Below the pieces are notes generated by a model. That model made no database searches. It was not told the origin of the DNA and saw only the letters and a list, made by a program, of their open reading frames with translations. From Deltaproteobacteria bacterium (GTDB taxonomy: Bacteria; Desulfobacterota; Desulfarculia; JACQYL01), in contig JACQYL010000023.1 in assembly GCA_016208165.1 (NCBI GenBank), forward strand, positions 5,969 to 40,904: a DNA stretch of 34,936 nt, given 5' to 3'. The position numbers and the translations under genes were made by a program. Of the stretch, positions 23,701 through 31,790 are shown in pieces (position 1 is the stretch's first letter; the number at the start of each line of letters is the position of its first letter).

Positions 23701-24831
23701 TTGGACTTTGAACACGGTCCGGATCTTTTGATCTTTCAGCAGAAGGCCCGGGCTTTCATCCGGCAATACATGGCGCCGGAAATCGACGAGTACGATCGCA
23801 AGTCCGTGTTTCCAAGGGAGACTTTCAAGAAATTCGGGGCCCAGGGTTTCTTGGGCGCCTCGGTTCCCAAGGACTTCGGCGGACAAGGGCTCGGTACACC
23901 CGGATATTGTCTGCTGTGCGAAGAACTGGGGCGTCTGGGAGCGGGCGCGATCCACAACGGCATTTTCCAGACACAAAAGATGATCCTGGTCTGCGGATCG
24001 GAAGAGTTGAAGCAGATCTATCTGCCGGGCCTCTGTTCAGGCGACATCCACGCAGCCACGGCGATCTCCGAGCCGGACATGGGATCCAGCTTCGCCATGA
24101 TGACAACCTCCGCCGGACGAGACGGCGCCTTTTATGTACTGAATGGCGAAAAAACACACATCAACGATGCCGCCGAGGCGGATCTGATCAATGTGTTCGC
24201 CAAGACCGACGCCGGTCTGAGCGTTTTTCTGGTCGAAAAGGGAACGGCCGGTTTTTTCGTAACGCAGAAACTCGACCCAATGGGTTTGAGGAGTTCTCCG
24301 ATATACGCCGTTAAATTCTCGGAGTGCCGAATCCCCGAAACCAGGCTCGTTGGAACAGAAGGAGGCGGGTTGGCCGTATTTACCACTACGTTCAACTTCA
24401 GTCGTCTGGGCAACGCCAGCACGTTTATCGGCATGGCAAGAGAAGCTCTGGAAAGAGCCGTCGAGTTTGCCAAACAAAGAAAGATAGGATCGTCGTACGT
24501 GGCCGATTTCCAAGGCATAAGGTGGATAGTGGCGGATCTCCACACCAAGCTCGAGGCGGCCGTATTGCTGCGTGACAAGGCTGCCTACACCGAGGAAGCC
24601 GGCCGGGACGTCTCGAACCTCTCCTCCATGGCGAAGTACTACGCCGGCGAAATGGCTACGGAAGCCGTGATGAGCGCCATCAGGGTAATGGGGAGCCACG
24701 GATGTTACAGGGACAGTCCGTTCGAGCGATTACTCCGGGATGTGAAAGCGCTCGAGATTGCCGGAGGTACTCCCGAAATTATGAAGAATGTAATTGCATC
24801 CTCTATTCTGGGCAGGGTGCATAGATCCTGA
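23701..24831 (+). CDS. Acyl-CoA dehydrogenase family protein lacking the usual catalytic Glu
   Basis: A 376-residue protein with the whole acyl-CoA dehydrogenase plan: LGASVPKDFGGQGLG, the FAD/substrate segment ATAISEPDMGSSF, LNGEKTHINDAAEADLINVFAK, and the C-terminal VMGSHGCYRDSPFERLLRD. The region that usually reads YEGT with the catalytic Glu reads AGGT, with Gly355 at the Glu place. The alternative site in the isovaleryl-CoA type is Ser234 in FNFSRLGNAS. Neither base is therefore present. It may use another residue, as some cyclic acyl-CoA dehydrogenases of anaerobes do, or act on unusual substrates. The start is TTG preceded by AAAGGAGGG. The next gene encodes a crotonase-fold protein, suggesting paired steps. 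Confidence 0.88.
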   Translation: MDFEHGPDLLIFQQKARAFIRQYMAPEIDEYDRKSVFPRETFKKFGAQGFLGASVPKDFGGQGLGTPGYCLLCEELGRLGAGAIHNGIFQTQKMILVCGSEELKQIYLPGLCSGDIHAATAISEPDMGSSFAMMTTSAGRDGAFYVLNGEKTHINDAAEADLINVFAKTDAGLSVFLVEKGTAGFFVTQKLDPMGLRSSPIYAVKFSECRIPETRLVGTEGGGLAVFTTTFNFSRLGNASTFIGMAREALERAVEFAKQRKIGSSYVADFQGIRWIVADLHTKLEAAVLLRDKAAYTEEAGRDVSNLSSMAKYYAGEMATEAVMSAIRVMGSHGCYRDSPFERLLRDVKALEIAGGTPEIMKNVIASSILGRVHRS

Positions 24832-24900
24832 TAGATCAGGCAACTTTATGAGCTCGTCCGGCATTATGCCGACATTTATTTGTTCGAGCGGAGAATGATT

Positions 24901-25665
24901 ATGACATTGACTCATCTAGAGTATGAAAAATTGGACGGAATCGCCCTGATTACGCTTAACCGCCCCGAGAAACTGAACGTGCTTTCCATTCCCATGGCGG
25001 AGAGCTTCATCCAGGCGCTGCAGGACGCTAAAGGTGACGCCGGGATCAAAGCCATTGTGATTACCGGCGCGGGAAAAGCGTTTTGCGCCGGGGGAGATAT
25101 CCAGGAAATGCTGGATGGAAAACTGAAATCCTGGGGCATGAAGCGCTACTTGTGGGAGCATCTTCAAAAGGTGCCCCTGCTCATGGAGGAGACAGACAAA
25201 CTGATCGTCGCCGCGGTCAACGGCGCCGCGGCCGGAGGAGGTTTTGATCTGGCCTTGGCGTGTGACGTTCGTGCTGCAAGCCCCGACGCCACGTTTATAT
25301 CATCCTACGTCCGTCTGGGCCTGGCGCCGGGCTTTGGCGGCTGTTACTTTCTGCCTCGCATTGTTGGGCTGGGGCATGCCCTGGAAATTCTACTCTCGGG
25401 GAAGGAAGTGAACGCCGAAGAGGCTCTTGATTTGGGGGTGGTGAATCGGTTGTATTCAAAGGAAACGCTCCTGGAAGACACGTTGGCCTGGGCTGCCGAG
25501 ATGACCAAATGGCCCTTGCCCTCCTTGAAAGTGATCAAACGCGGCGTCCTGCAGGGGCTTCGATCCGATCTGAGAAGCCACCTGGACTACCTGTCCTCTC
25601 AGGATGCTTTGCTTTCTTTGACGGACGAGCATCAGGGTATTTTGAGCCGCTTTCAAAAGAAGTGA
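24901..25665 (+). CDS. Crotonase-fold protein (enoyl-CoA hydratase/isomerase family)
   Basis: A 254-residue crotonase. The oxyanion-hole segments AGKAFCAGGDIQEM and NGAAAGGGFDLALACD are intact, so it binds an acyl-CoA thioester. The two catalytic Glu of classical enoyl-CoA hydratase are changed: the first is Asp116 in GFDLAL and the second is Tyr136 in FISSYVRLG where hydratases have PE. It is therefore unlikely to be an ordinary hydratase and may be an isomerase, hydrolase or dienoyl-CoA enzyme. ATG 24901 has GGAG seven bases upstream; earlier in-frame starts are poorly placed. It follows the variant acyl-CoA dehydrogenase by 69 bases, and both deviate at the active site, which suggests a shared non-standard substrate. 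Confidence 0.88.
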   Translation: MTLTHLEYEKLDGIALITLNRPEKLNVLSIPMAESFIQALQDAKGDAGIKAIVITGAGKAFCAGGDIQEMLDGKLKSWGMKRYLWEHLQKVPLLMEETDKLIVAAVNGAAAGGGFDLALACDVRAASPDATFISSYVRLGLAPGFGGCYFLPRIVGLGHALEILLSGKEVNAEEALDLGVVNRLYSKETLLEDTLAWAAEMTKWPLPSLKVIKRGVLQGLRSDLRSHLDYLSSQDALLSLTDEHQGILSRFQKK

Positions 25666-26547
25666 TCGGCCGTCGGAGCGAAGGAGAGGAAGAGCGATGA
25701 TCCCCTGCGGTCCGTCCGGCGGCGGAGACAGTACTCGAATGCACCGTCCGGGTCGGTCCTTTCAAAGGCGCCTGGGGCTGATGCTCTGATTGAAATGTCC
25801 AGTTCCATCGATGTTCGATCATAGAAGAGATAACGAGTGTACGCGACCTTTGTGCGGTAGATTGACGTATTAGGATGGTGGCCCGGATGCATCCGGTTGG
25901 CGCAACAAAGTGGACGCGAAAGATTACAGGCCGTTGTCCAGAAATAGCTTGACAATGTCAGGGCCGGCGTAAAGGATGATTTCTGCGATGTGAGGACGGT
26001 TGGTGAGCAGAGAAGGAGGACACCGACTTCCCGTCCCTCGATGGGGAAACCCGGAAGAGGAGGTGTTTCCGCTGTACACACACGACGCCATTGGGTAAAA
26101 CCCGTGTTTCCCTTGAATCGGAGCGTGTTGGTGGCGATCTGACCCTGGACCTTTGCACCACGTTCTCTCCACCAAGCAGGCGGATCGTTTTTCGAACGGG
26201 ACCGGAACGCTGCCGTACTATTCCAACATCGATCACTTCAAAGACTCTGACATTCGTTCTCGAATTCGTCACGCCGGTCCTTTCGCGGCCGGCGTCAAGT
26301 CTCTTTCGGATATGCTTTCGCTCCGCAAGCCGTGTTGCGCAACCACTTTATCTTTCGATTTCATTTGCATCCGATATTCCATAACCAGAGCCGATGAAGC
26401 TTCTCTTGACCGTTCTCAGTTCCGAGAGTTGAGTGCGATGATCTCAGCACCCAAGCTTAACATCGCCTCGACCTGAATACCCAACTCCGGAAAAGTAACT
26501 CTGATTGCCAGGAAACATTTCACCAATCGAAAAAGGGAGGAAATCGT
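25666..26547. other. Long intergenic region before the ABC importer
   Basis: About 880 bases with no recognisable gene. Frames up to 142 codons on the minus strand and 107 on the plus strand show no family pattern. The minus-strand frame ending at 25924 finishes in a protein-like AGPDIVKLFLDNGL, which might be a relic of a lost gene, but this is weak. A perfect 11-base palindrome TGACAATGTCA at 25950-25960 overlaps a TTGACA, without a good -10 box. The ABC promoter should lie in the right part; no clear boxes were found. Confidence 0.45.
25950..25960. repeat. Palindrome TGACAATGTCA
   Basis: A perfect 5+1+5 inverted repeat overlapping a TTGACA hexamer in the long intergenic region. It could be a repressor site; no matching promoter -10 is visible 16 to 18 bases downstream (best is AAGGAT). 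Confidence 0.2.
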
Positions 26548-27912
26548 ATGGCAATGGACACAAAGGGGTTGAAAAGGACGAGAGTAGGGGTAATCACCAG
26601 GCGACAATTTATCAAAACTTCGTTGGCGGGCGCAGCAGCCGTCGGAGCAGGCGGTCTCGTCTTCCCGCGTTACGGAGCCGCGGAACAAAAGACGCTTAAA
26701 ATCCTCCAATGGGTCCACTTTGTCCCGGGCTACGACAAATGGTTCAACGAAACATACGTCAAGGAATGGGGTGCGAAGCACGACACGAACGTCATCGTGG
26801 ACAACATCGGATTGGCCGGTCTTAACGCTAGGGCGGCGGCGGAAGTCTCCGCGCAGAAAGGTCACGACCTGTTTATGTTCCTGTGGCCCAAGCCGGACTA
26901 TGAAGAACAAGTCATCGACCACAAGGAGATCTACGACGAGTGCATCAAAGATCACGGGAAACCCATCGACCTCGCCATCAAAAGCACTTTCAATCCAAAG
27001 ACCAAGAAATATTATGGTTTTTCCGACAGTTTCGTGCCCGATCCGGTCAACTACCGCAAGGATTTGTGGGACGCTGTTGGAATTTACCCGGACACCTGGG
27101 ATGACGTTCGAGCGGGCGGCGCGAAAATAAAACAACAATTCAACGTGCCGGTGGGGATCGGCCTGGCTTCGGAGATCGATACCAACATGGCCATGCGCGC
27201 GATCATGTATTCGTACGGATCGTCCGTCCAGGACGAGGAAGGCAACGTGGTCCTCAATTCCAAAGAGACCCTGGAAGCCGTCAAATTCGTAAAGGCACTT
27301 TACGACGAATGCATGACGGACGAGGTCTTCACCTGGGATGCTTCCTCCAACAACCGTTTTATGATTTCGGGCAAAGGATCGCTGGTCTTGAACGCCATTT
27401 CCGTGACTCGAACCGCGGAGAAGACGGACCCGGAAATGTCCAAGAAGATCTGGCTAGCCAAGGCATGCAAAGGACCCGTGCGCAGAATGGGGCTCGAGCA
27501 CGTCATGGACGTGTATTGTATCTGGAAGTTCGCCGAGAACATCGACGGCGCAAAGCAGTTCCTGGTGGACTACATCAAAAATTTCCGCAGCGGGTTCCTC
27601 GCGAGCGAATATTACAACTTCCCCTGCTTTGCCGGCACGGTCCCGGATCTTAAGCAACTGGTCGCGAATGACCCGAAAGCGGATCCGCCGGATAAATACA
27701 AAGTGCTCGAGGACGTTCTGGACTGGGCCACGAATGTGGGATACCCCGGTTACGCCAATGCGGCCATTGACGAGGTTTTCAGCACCTGGATCATCTCCAC
27801 CATGTTCGCCCGGGCCGCCGTAGGAAAAATGACGCCCCAGGAGGCCATAGGAGCGGCGGACAAGAAGGTGCAGGCGATCTTCGAGAAATGGCGGGCCAAG
27901 GGTATGGCCTAG
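26548..27912 (+). CDS. ABC transporter extracellular solute-binding protein (family 1), Tat-exported
   Basis: A binding protein of 454 residues for a CUT1-type importer. The N-terminus has a twin-arginine signal, ITRRQFIKTSLAGAAAVGAGG, so it is folded in the cytoplasm and exported through Tat, perhaps because it is membrane-released later or binds its ligand stably. The mature part has the extracellular solute-binding family 1 layout with LKILQWVHFVPGYDKWF, DLFMFLWPKP, YGFSDSFVPDPVNYRKDLWDAVGI, a long hinge, and a helix-rich C-terminus. AGGGAGG precedes the ATG. It heads a complete transporter operon. Sugars, polyols and glycerol-phosphates are typical ligands of the family, but some members bind aromatic or organic acids, so the ligand is left open. 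Confidence 0.92.
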   Translation: MAMDTKGLKRTRVGVITRRQFIKTSLAGAAAVGAGGLVFPRYGAAEQKTLKILQWVHFVPGYDKWFNETYVKEWGAKHDTNVIVDNIGLAGLNARAAAEVSAQKGHDLFMFLWPKPDYEEQVIDHKEIYDECIKDHGKPIDLAIKSTFNPKTKKYYGFSDSFVPDPVNYRKDLWDAVGIYPDTWDDVRAGGAKIKQQFNVPVGIGLASEIDTNMAMRAIMYSYGSSVQDEEGNVVLNSKETLEAVKFVKALYDECMTDEVFTWDASSNNRFMISGKGSLVLNAISVTRTAEKTDPEMSKKIWLAKACKGPVRRMGLEHVMDVYCIWKFAENIDGAKQFLVDYIKNFRSGFLASEYYNFPCFAGTVPDLKQLVANDPKADPPDKYKVLEDVLDWATNVGYPGYANAAIDEVFSTWIISTMFARAAVGKMTPQEAIGAADKKVQAIFEKWRAKGMA

Positions 27913-27926
27913 TGCATACCGTCGGC

Positions 27927-27943
27927 GCCGGACTGGAACCGGC
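27927..27943 (+). terminator. Hairpin after binding-protein gene
   Basis: GCCGG and CCGGC form a stem with a 7-base loop 15 bases after the binding-protein stop, in a very GC-rich gap that holds a further small CGCC-TGC-GGCG hairpin. Such structures often stabilise the binding-protein mRNA and reduce expression of the downstream ATPase. There is no T-run, so full termination is unlikely. Confidence 0.4.
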
Positions 27944-28086
27944 CCGCCTCCGCCTGCGGCGCCTGCTCCCAAGGACCGCTCCACACTGCAGGTTTTCCTG
28001 ACAACGTACCCATCATGTTTGTATCCCCTTGGGCGGACCCGGCCCAGGGGGATCTGGCGCGAATTCAGCTGACCATTTGGCGCATT

Positions 28087-29133
28087 ATGGAGGAGATGTT
28101 GGCCATAGTAGAAACGCGAGGACTCGAAAAGCGGTTCGGTGACGTGCCGGCTGTGGATGGAATTGACATCACCAGCGGGGAAGGCGAATTTCTCGTCCTT
28201 CTGGGTCCATCGGGGTGTGGCAAGACCACTCTGCTGCGAATGATCGCCGGACTGGAAAAACCCACGGCCGGAGATATCATGATCGGTGGGAGGGTGGTCA
28301 CCCACCTGCCGCCCAGGGCGCGAGGCATAGCCATGGTCTTTCAAAGCTATGCGCTATACCCCCATATGTCGATTTTCAAAAACATCGCTTTCCCGCTCAA
28401 AGCGCACGGAGCCACCAAGGAAGAGATCAATCGGAAGGTATTATGGGCGGCGTCCATGTTCCGCATCGAGCACCTGCTCAATCGAAAGCCCCGCGCCCTA
28501 TCCGGAGGAGAACGGCAGCGCGTGGCTCTCGCGCGAGCCCTGGTGAGGGAACCGAACGTCTTTCTCCTGGACGAGCCGCTATCGAATCTGGACGCCAAGC
28601 TTAGGACATCGGCTCGGGAAGAACTCTATCGGTTCCAGAAGGAGATTGCCATTACCACCATATATGTAACCCACGACCAGGTCGAAGCCATGGGCATGGG
28701 TGACCGTATCGCGGTGATGAACGGGGGAAAAGTGCATCAGTTGGGATCCCCGGTGGATGTCTATACCGAACCGATCGATACCTTTGTAGCCGGTTTCCTC
28801 GGTTCCCCTCCGATGAATCTCGTAGACTTTGAAGATCGGATTGTGGGCTTTCGACCTGAATGCTTTCTTCCCCGGGAGATGTACCAGGGACGCGGGGACC
28901 TGGTGCAACTTCGTTTCCTGGTCAAGCGGATCGAGGAACTGGGATCGGATCGGCTTGTATATGGCAACCTCGAGGAGCGATTCAACTGCGCCCACGTGAT
29001 TGCCAGTCTACCTACCAGTTTTACTCACTACTCCGTGCTAACCGGCGCTACTTACCACTTCGCCGTGCCCAACGGAAACGTGAAATTCTTCAGCAAACAG
29101 ACGGGACTTCGCACGAATGCTCTACCGATTTAA
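28087..29133 (+). CDS. ABC transporter ATP-binding protein, MalK/UgpC type
   Basis: The motor subunit of the importer, cytoplasmic, about 348 residues. Walker A GPSGCGKTT (residues 40-48), Q-loop FQSYALYPHM, signature LSGGERQRVALARAL (from 138), Walker B VFLLDEPLSNLDA, and the switch His in VTHDQVEAMGMGDRIAVM are all present. The C-terminal TOBE-like domain is present but its sequence is divergent. The start is unclear: ATG 28087, ATG 28096 and TTG 28099 lie around a GGAGGAG; the TTG has the best spacing. An earlier in-frame ATG at 28015 lacks a ribosome site and family sequence. The permease gene begins ten bases after the stop. Confidence 0.93.
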   Translation: MEEMLAIVETRGLEKRFGDVPAVDGIDITSGEGEFLVLLGPSGCGKTTLLRMIAGLEKPTAGDIMIGGRVVTHLPPRARGIAMVFQSYALYPHMSIFKNIAFPLKAHGATKEEINRKVLWAASMFRIEHLLNRKPRALSGGERQRVALARALVREPNVFLLDEPLSNLDAKLRTSAREELYRFQKEIAITTIYVTHDQVEAMGMGDRIAVMNGGKVHQLGSPVDVYTEPIDTFVAGFLGSPPMNLVDFEDRIVGFRPECFLPREMYQGRGDLVQLRFLVKRIEELGSDRLVYGNLEERFNCAHVIASLPTSFTHYSVLTGATYHFAVPNGNVKFFSKQTGLRTNALPI

Positions 29134-29142
29134 GGAGGTGGA

Positions 29143-30087
29143 ATGGCCACTGGCGGCAGACGAGCAGGAGAAGCGGCCTTGGGCGGGAACAGCCGCCTAA
29201 GCCTGCTGGTGGATAACGAAAAGATACTCGGCTTCCTGATGATCGCACCGGCGGTGGCCTACGTCTTGGCCCTGGTCGGCTATCCCCTGGTGCTGGCCTT
29301 TATTTATTCACTCAGCGACATGACGGTGGGCAGTACGCACTTCAACTTCGTCGGCTTGAAGAATATCAAATACATTATACAGGACCCCGAATTCCAGACG
29401 GCCGTCAAAAACACGCTTCTGTTTACGTTCGTTTCCCAGCTCATCGTAATCGTTCTGGCCAAAATCTTGGCGCTGCTTCTGGTGAAGGATTTCAAGGGAA
29501 AGTTTTTCGTTCGCGCCCTTATCCTCATGCCTTATGTGGCCCCGATTTCCCTTGGGGTGATCGGTTGGTTGTGGATGCTGGACTCGATCTACAGCCCCAT
29601 CAATTGGCTACTCCAGCACACGGGGCTTTTTGGTCCCGACTTCTGGCCCATGTGGTTGGGGAAACCGGACCTGGCCATGACCTCCATCATAACGGTTCAC
29701 GTGTGGCGTATGCTGCCTCTGGCCACGGTCATTATCCTGGCCGGACTCTGTTCCATCCCCCAGGATATCCAGGACGCGGCCCTCGTTGACGGAGCAGGCT
29801 ATTTTCGGCAGCTGTTTCAGATCACCATACCCATGATGCTTCCCATCATCATGGTGGCCGTACTGTTCGGGATCGTATTTACGGCAACGGACATCATTAT
29901 CATTCTGGTGCTGACAAGGGGGGGACCCTACGATTCAACACAGGTTCTGGTCAGCCAGGCCTTTTATACGGGTATCGATGCGGGCGACTTGGCCCAGGGA
30001 GCGGCCATTGCTCTGTTTCTCTTTCCACTTCTTCTGGCCGTTGCCATATTCATGCTGCGGATAGCGCGAAGAGCGGAGGTTGCCTGA
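29143..30087 (+). CDS. ABC transporter permease, MalF/UgpA type
   Basis: An inner-membrane permease of 314 residues with six predicted membrane segments, the first at about 30-55. The coupling EAA-type loop reads IPQDIQDAALVDGAGYFRQLFQITIPMMLP, typical of CUT1 importers. The N-terminal 25 residues are polar and cytoplasmic. A very strong AAGGAGGTGG site overlaps the end of the ATPase gene, so these two are translated together. It pairs with the following permease to form the transmembrane channel. Confidence 0.93.
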   Translation: MATGGRRAGEAALGGNSRLSLLVDNEKILGFLMIAPAVAYVLALVGYPLVLAFIYSLSDMTVGSTHFNFVGLKNIKYIIQDPEFQTAVKNTLLFTFVSQLIVIVLAKILALLLVKDFKGKFFVRALILMPYVAPISLGVIGWLWMLDSIYSPINWLLQHTGLFGPDFWPMWLGKPDLAMTSIITVHVWRMLPLATVIILAGLCSIPQDIQDAALVDGAGYFRQLFQITIPMMLPIIMVAVLFGIVFTATDIIIILVLTRGGPYDSTQVLVSQAFYTGIDAGDLAQGAAIALFLFPLLLAVAIFMLRIARRAEVA

Positions 30088-30088
30088 T

Positions 30089-30946
30089 ATGAACACAAAA
30101 ACTGATCTTCTCAAAGAAATCGTCAAGAATATCACACACTACGTTGTTTTGGGGGTTTTCGCGCTCTTCGCCAGCCTGCCCTTCCTGTGGATGCTGATTA
30201 CCACCTTCAAGACGGACGCCGATCTCTACAACCGCGCCAATAATCCTTTCTTTTTCAACCAAGCGCCCACGCTGGCGCATATCGAGCACCTGTTTACCGA
30301 AACGATGTTTTTTCAGTGGCTGCTGAACACGGCCATTGTGGGCATAAGCGTGGTTGCCATTACTCTGGCATTGGCCATTCCGGCCGGATACAGTCTCGTG
30401 CGTCTCGGAGGTCGAACAGGGGAAAAACTCGGCATCGTGATATTTCTCACCTACCTGGTTGCTCCGACCATCCTGTTCATCCCCATGTCGCGCGTGATTG
30501 CGGAACTGGGTCTGCAGGATTCGCTCTGGTCCCTCATACTGGTATTCCCCTCCTTCACCATACCGTTCGCCATATGGCTTCTTATGGGTTTTTTCAAAGC
30601 CATTCCGCAGGATCTCGAGGAAGCCGCCATGATTGACGGCTACAGTCGACTGGGTGCTTTCATCCGGATGGTCATCCCGATTTCGAAATCGGGAATACTG
30701 ACGGTGGTCATTTTTAGTTTTACTCTCGTGGTGCAGGAATACATCTACACCCTGACCTTCGTTACGTCCGCCTCCAGATACACGGTGAGCGTCGGCGTGC
30801 CGACGTTTCTGGTGCATGGGGACGTGTATAATTGGGGTGCGCTCATGGGAGGGTGTCTCATTGCCTCCCTACCCATCGCCATTGTCTACAATTTCTTTGT
30901 GGACCGGTTTATAGGCGGACTGACTCTCGGGGCCGTGAAGGGGTGA
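30089..30946 (+). CDS. ABC transporter permease, MalG/UgpE type
   Basis: The second inner-membrane permease, 285 residues and six membrane segments. The EAA loop is IPQDLEEAAMIDGYSRLGAFIRMVIPISKSG. The N-terminus is short, as in MalG. ATG 30089 follows the first permease's TGA by one base and has GGAGG nine bases upstream, so an in-frame TTG at 30080 is not preferred. It closes the importer operon. Its last 38 bases overlap, on the opposite strand, the 3' end of the UPF0280 gene, so the two transcripts converge and could interfere. Confidence 0.93.
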   Translation: MNTKTDLLKEIVKNITHYVVLGVFALFASLPFLWMLITTFKTDADLYNRANNPFFFNQAPTLAHIEHLFTETMFFQWLLNTAIVGISVVAITLALAIPAGYSLVRLGGRTGEKLGIVIFLTYLVAPTILFIPMSRVIAELGLQDSLWSLILVFPSFTIPFAIWLLMGFFKAIPQDLEEAAMIDGYSRLGAFIRMVIPISKSGILTVVIFSFTLVVQEYIYTLTFVTSASRYTVSVGVPTFLVHGDVYNWGALMGGCLIASLPIAIVYNFFVDRFIGGLTLGAVKG

Positions 30947-31790
30947 ACAGTCGCTGCGGATCAAAGACGGCCCGATCCGACTGGACGGCAATCAGGCAGC
31001 CTCGGATGAGCCCGGCCTGGAACAGTTCGGCGGCCGCGTCCATTCCCGCCTGGAGTGCGACGCGCCTGGCAGTGGGGGATAAGTTACCCACATAAGACAC
31101 TACGGGTTTGTCTTTCAGGTCGCTGCGGGGATCCAGCTCACATGCCGGATGCCGCACCACTTCGGAGGATTCCGCGTATACTGCGTTGGCCAGGGCGGTC
31201 GCTGCCGCATCGGCCAGGCCGGCGGTAACGGTCCATACGGTGACCAGGTCCGCCAGGCCGAGGGAATGGCTGCGCCCCTGCCAGCCGCTCGAGGCCACAC
31301 CCCCGACGCCATCCCCGGACGGCACGCGGAGCCTGCCCAGAATCGGCTCATCCGCAAGGCTTCCGAACCTGCGTATCTGCTTGATACCCACCCGGGCCTG
31401 TTCACCCGCTTTGAGACGTAACGCGATGTCTCCTCCATTATTGACGATCACCCTGTCCGCGCCCAGCTCCCACGCCCGATCCGCCACCTCGTCGGCCACG
31501 GCGCCGGCCACGGAAGCCAGGGGCGTGAGTTCCCGTCCCACAACGGCAGCCGCATCTCTCGCCCTGGCAACTACTCTTGGGAGGGGCCGATCCCGAGGAA
31601 GCTCGACAACCGGTTTCTTCAGGTATTCCTGGAAATCCGCCAGCGTGGACAGGCAACCCAAGGCCGTTCGAGCGGACCTTGCGGCGATGACCGGTCGGGG
31701 AACCCCTCCTTCCCATGCCGATATGCTCAACGTCATGGGGCCCCAGTCCACCAGAACAAGGTCTTCTCTCAGGACCCGGATCGGTTCCAA
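30909..31790 (-). CDS. UPF0280 family protein (ApbE-like fold)
   Basis: A protein of 293 residues resembling UPF0280, a family with an ApbE-like fold and unproven function. Landmarks are TPLASVAGAVADEVADRAWELGADRVIVNNGGDIALRL (the NGGD segment), VASSGWQGRSHSLGLADLVTVWT, and GLADAAATALANAV. A further 60 residues at the C-terminus are not usual in short members. The start chosen is TTG 31790 with AGGAG eight bases upstream; it overlaps the stop of the reductase-like gene by about 20 bases, and a longer frame from 31910 has no homology. UPF0280 often occurs beside 6-hydroxynicotinate-reductase-like genes and molybdenum hydroxylases, as here; a role in cofactor or flavin attachment is a guess from the fold. 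Confidence 0.82.
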   Translation of the reverse strand: MEPIRVLREDLVLVDWGPMTLSISAWEGGVPRPVIAARSARTALGCLSTLADFQEYLKKPVVELPRDRPLPRVVARARDAAAVVGRELTPLASVAGAVADEVADRAWELGADRVIVNNGGDIALRLKAGEQARVGIKQIRRFGSLADEPILGRLRVPSGDGVGGVASSGWQGRSHSLGLADLVTVWTVTAGLADAAATALANAVYAESSEVVRHPACELDPRSDLKDKPVVSYVGNLSPTARRVALQAGMDAAAELFQAGLIRGCLIAVQSDRAVFDPQRLFTPSRPRESVRL

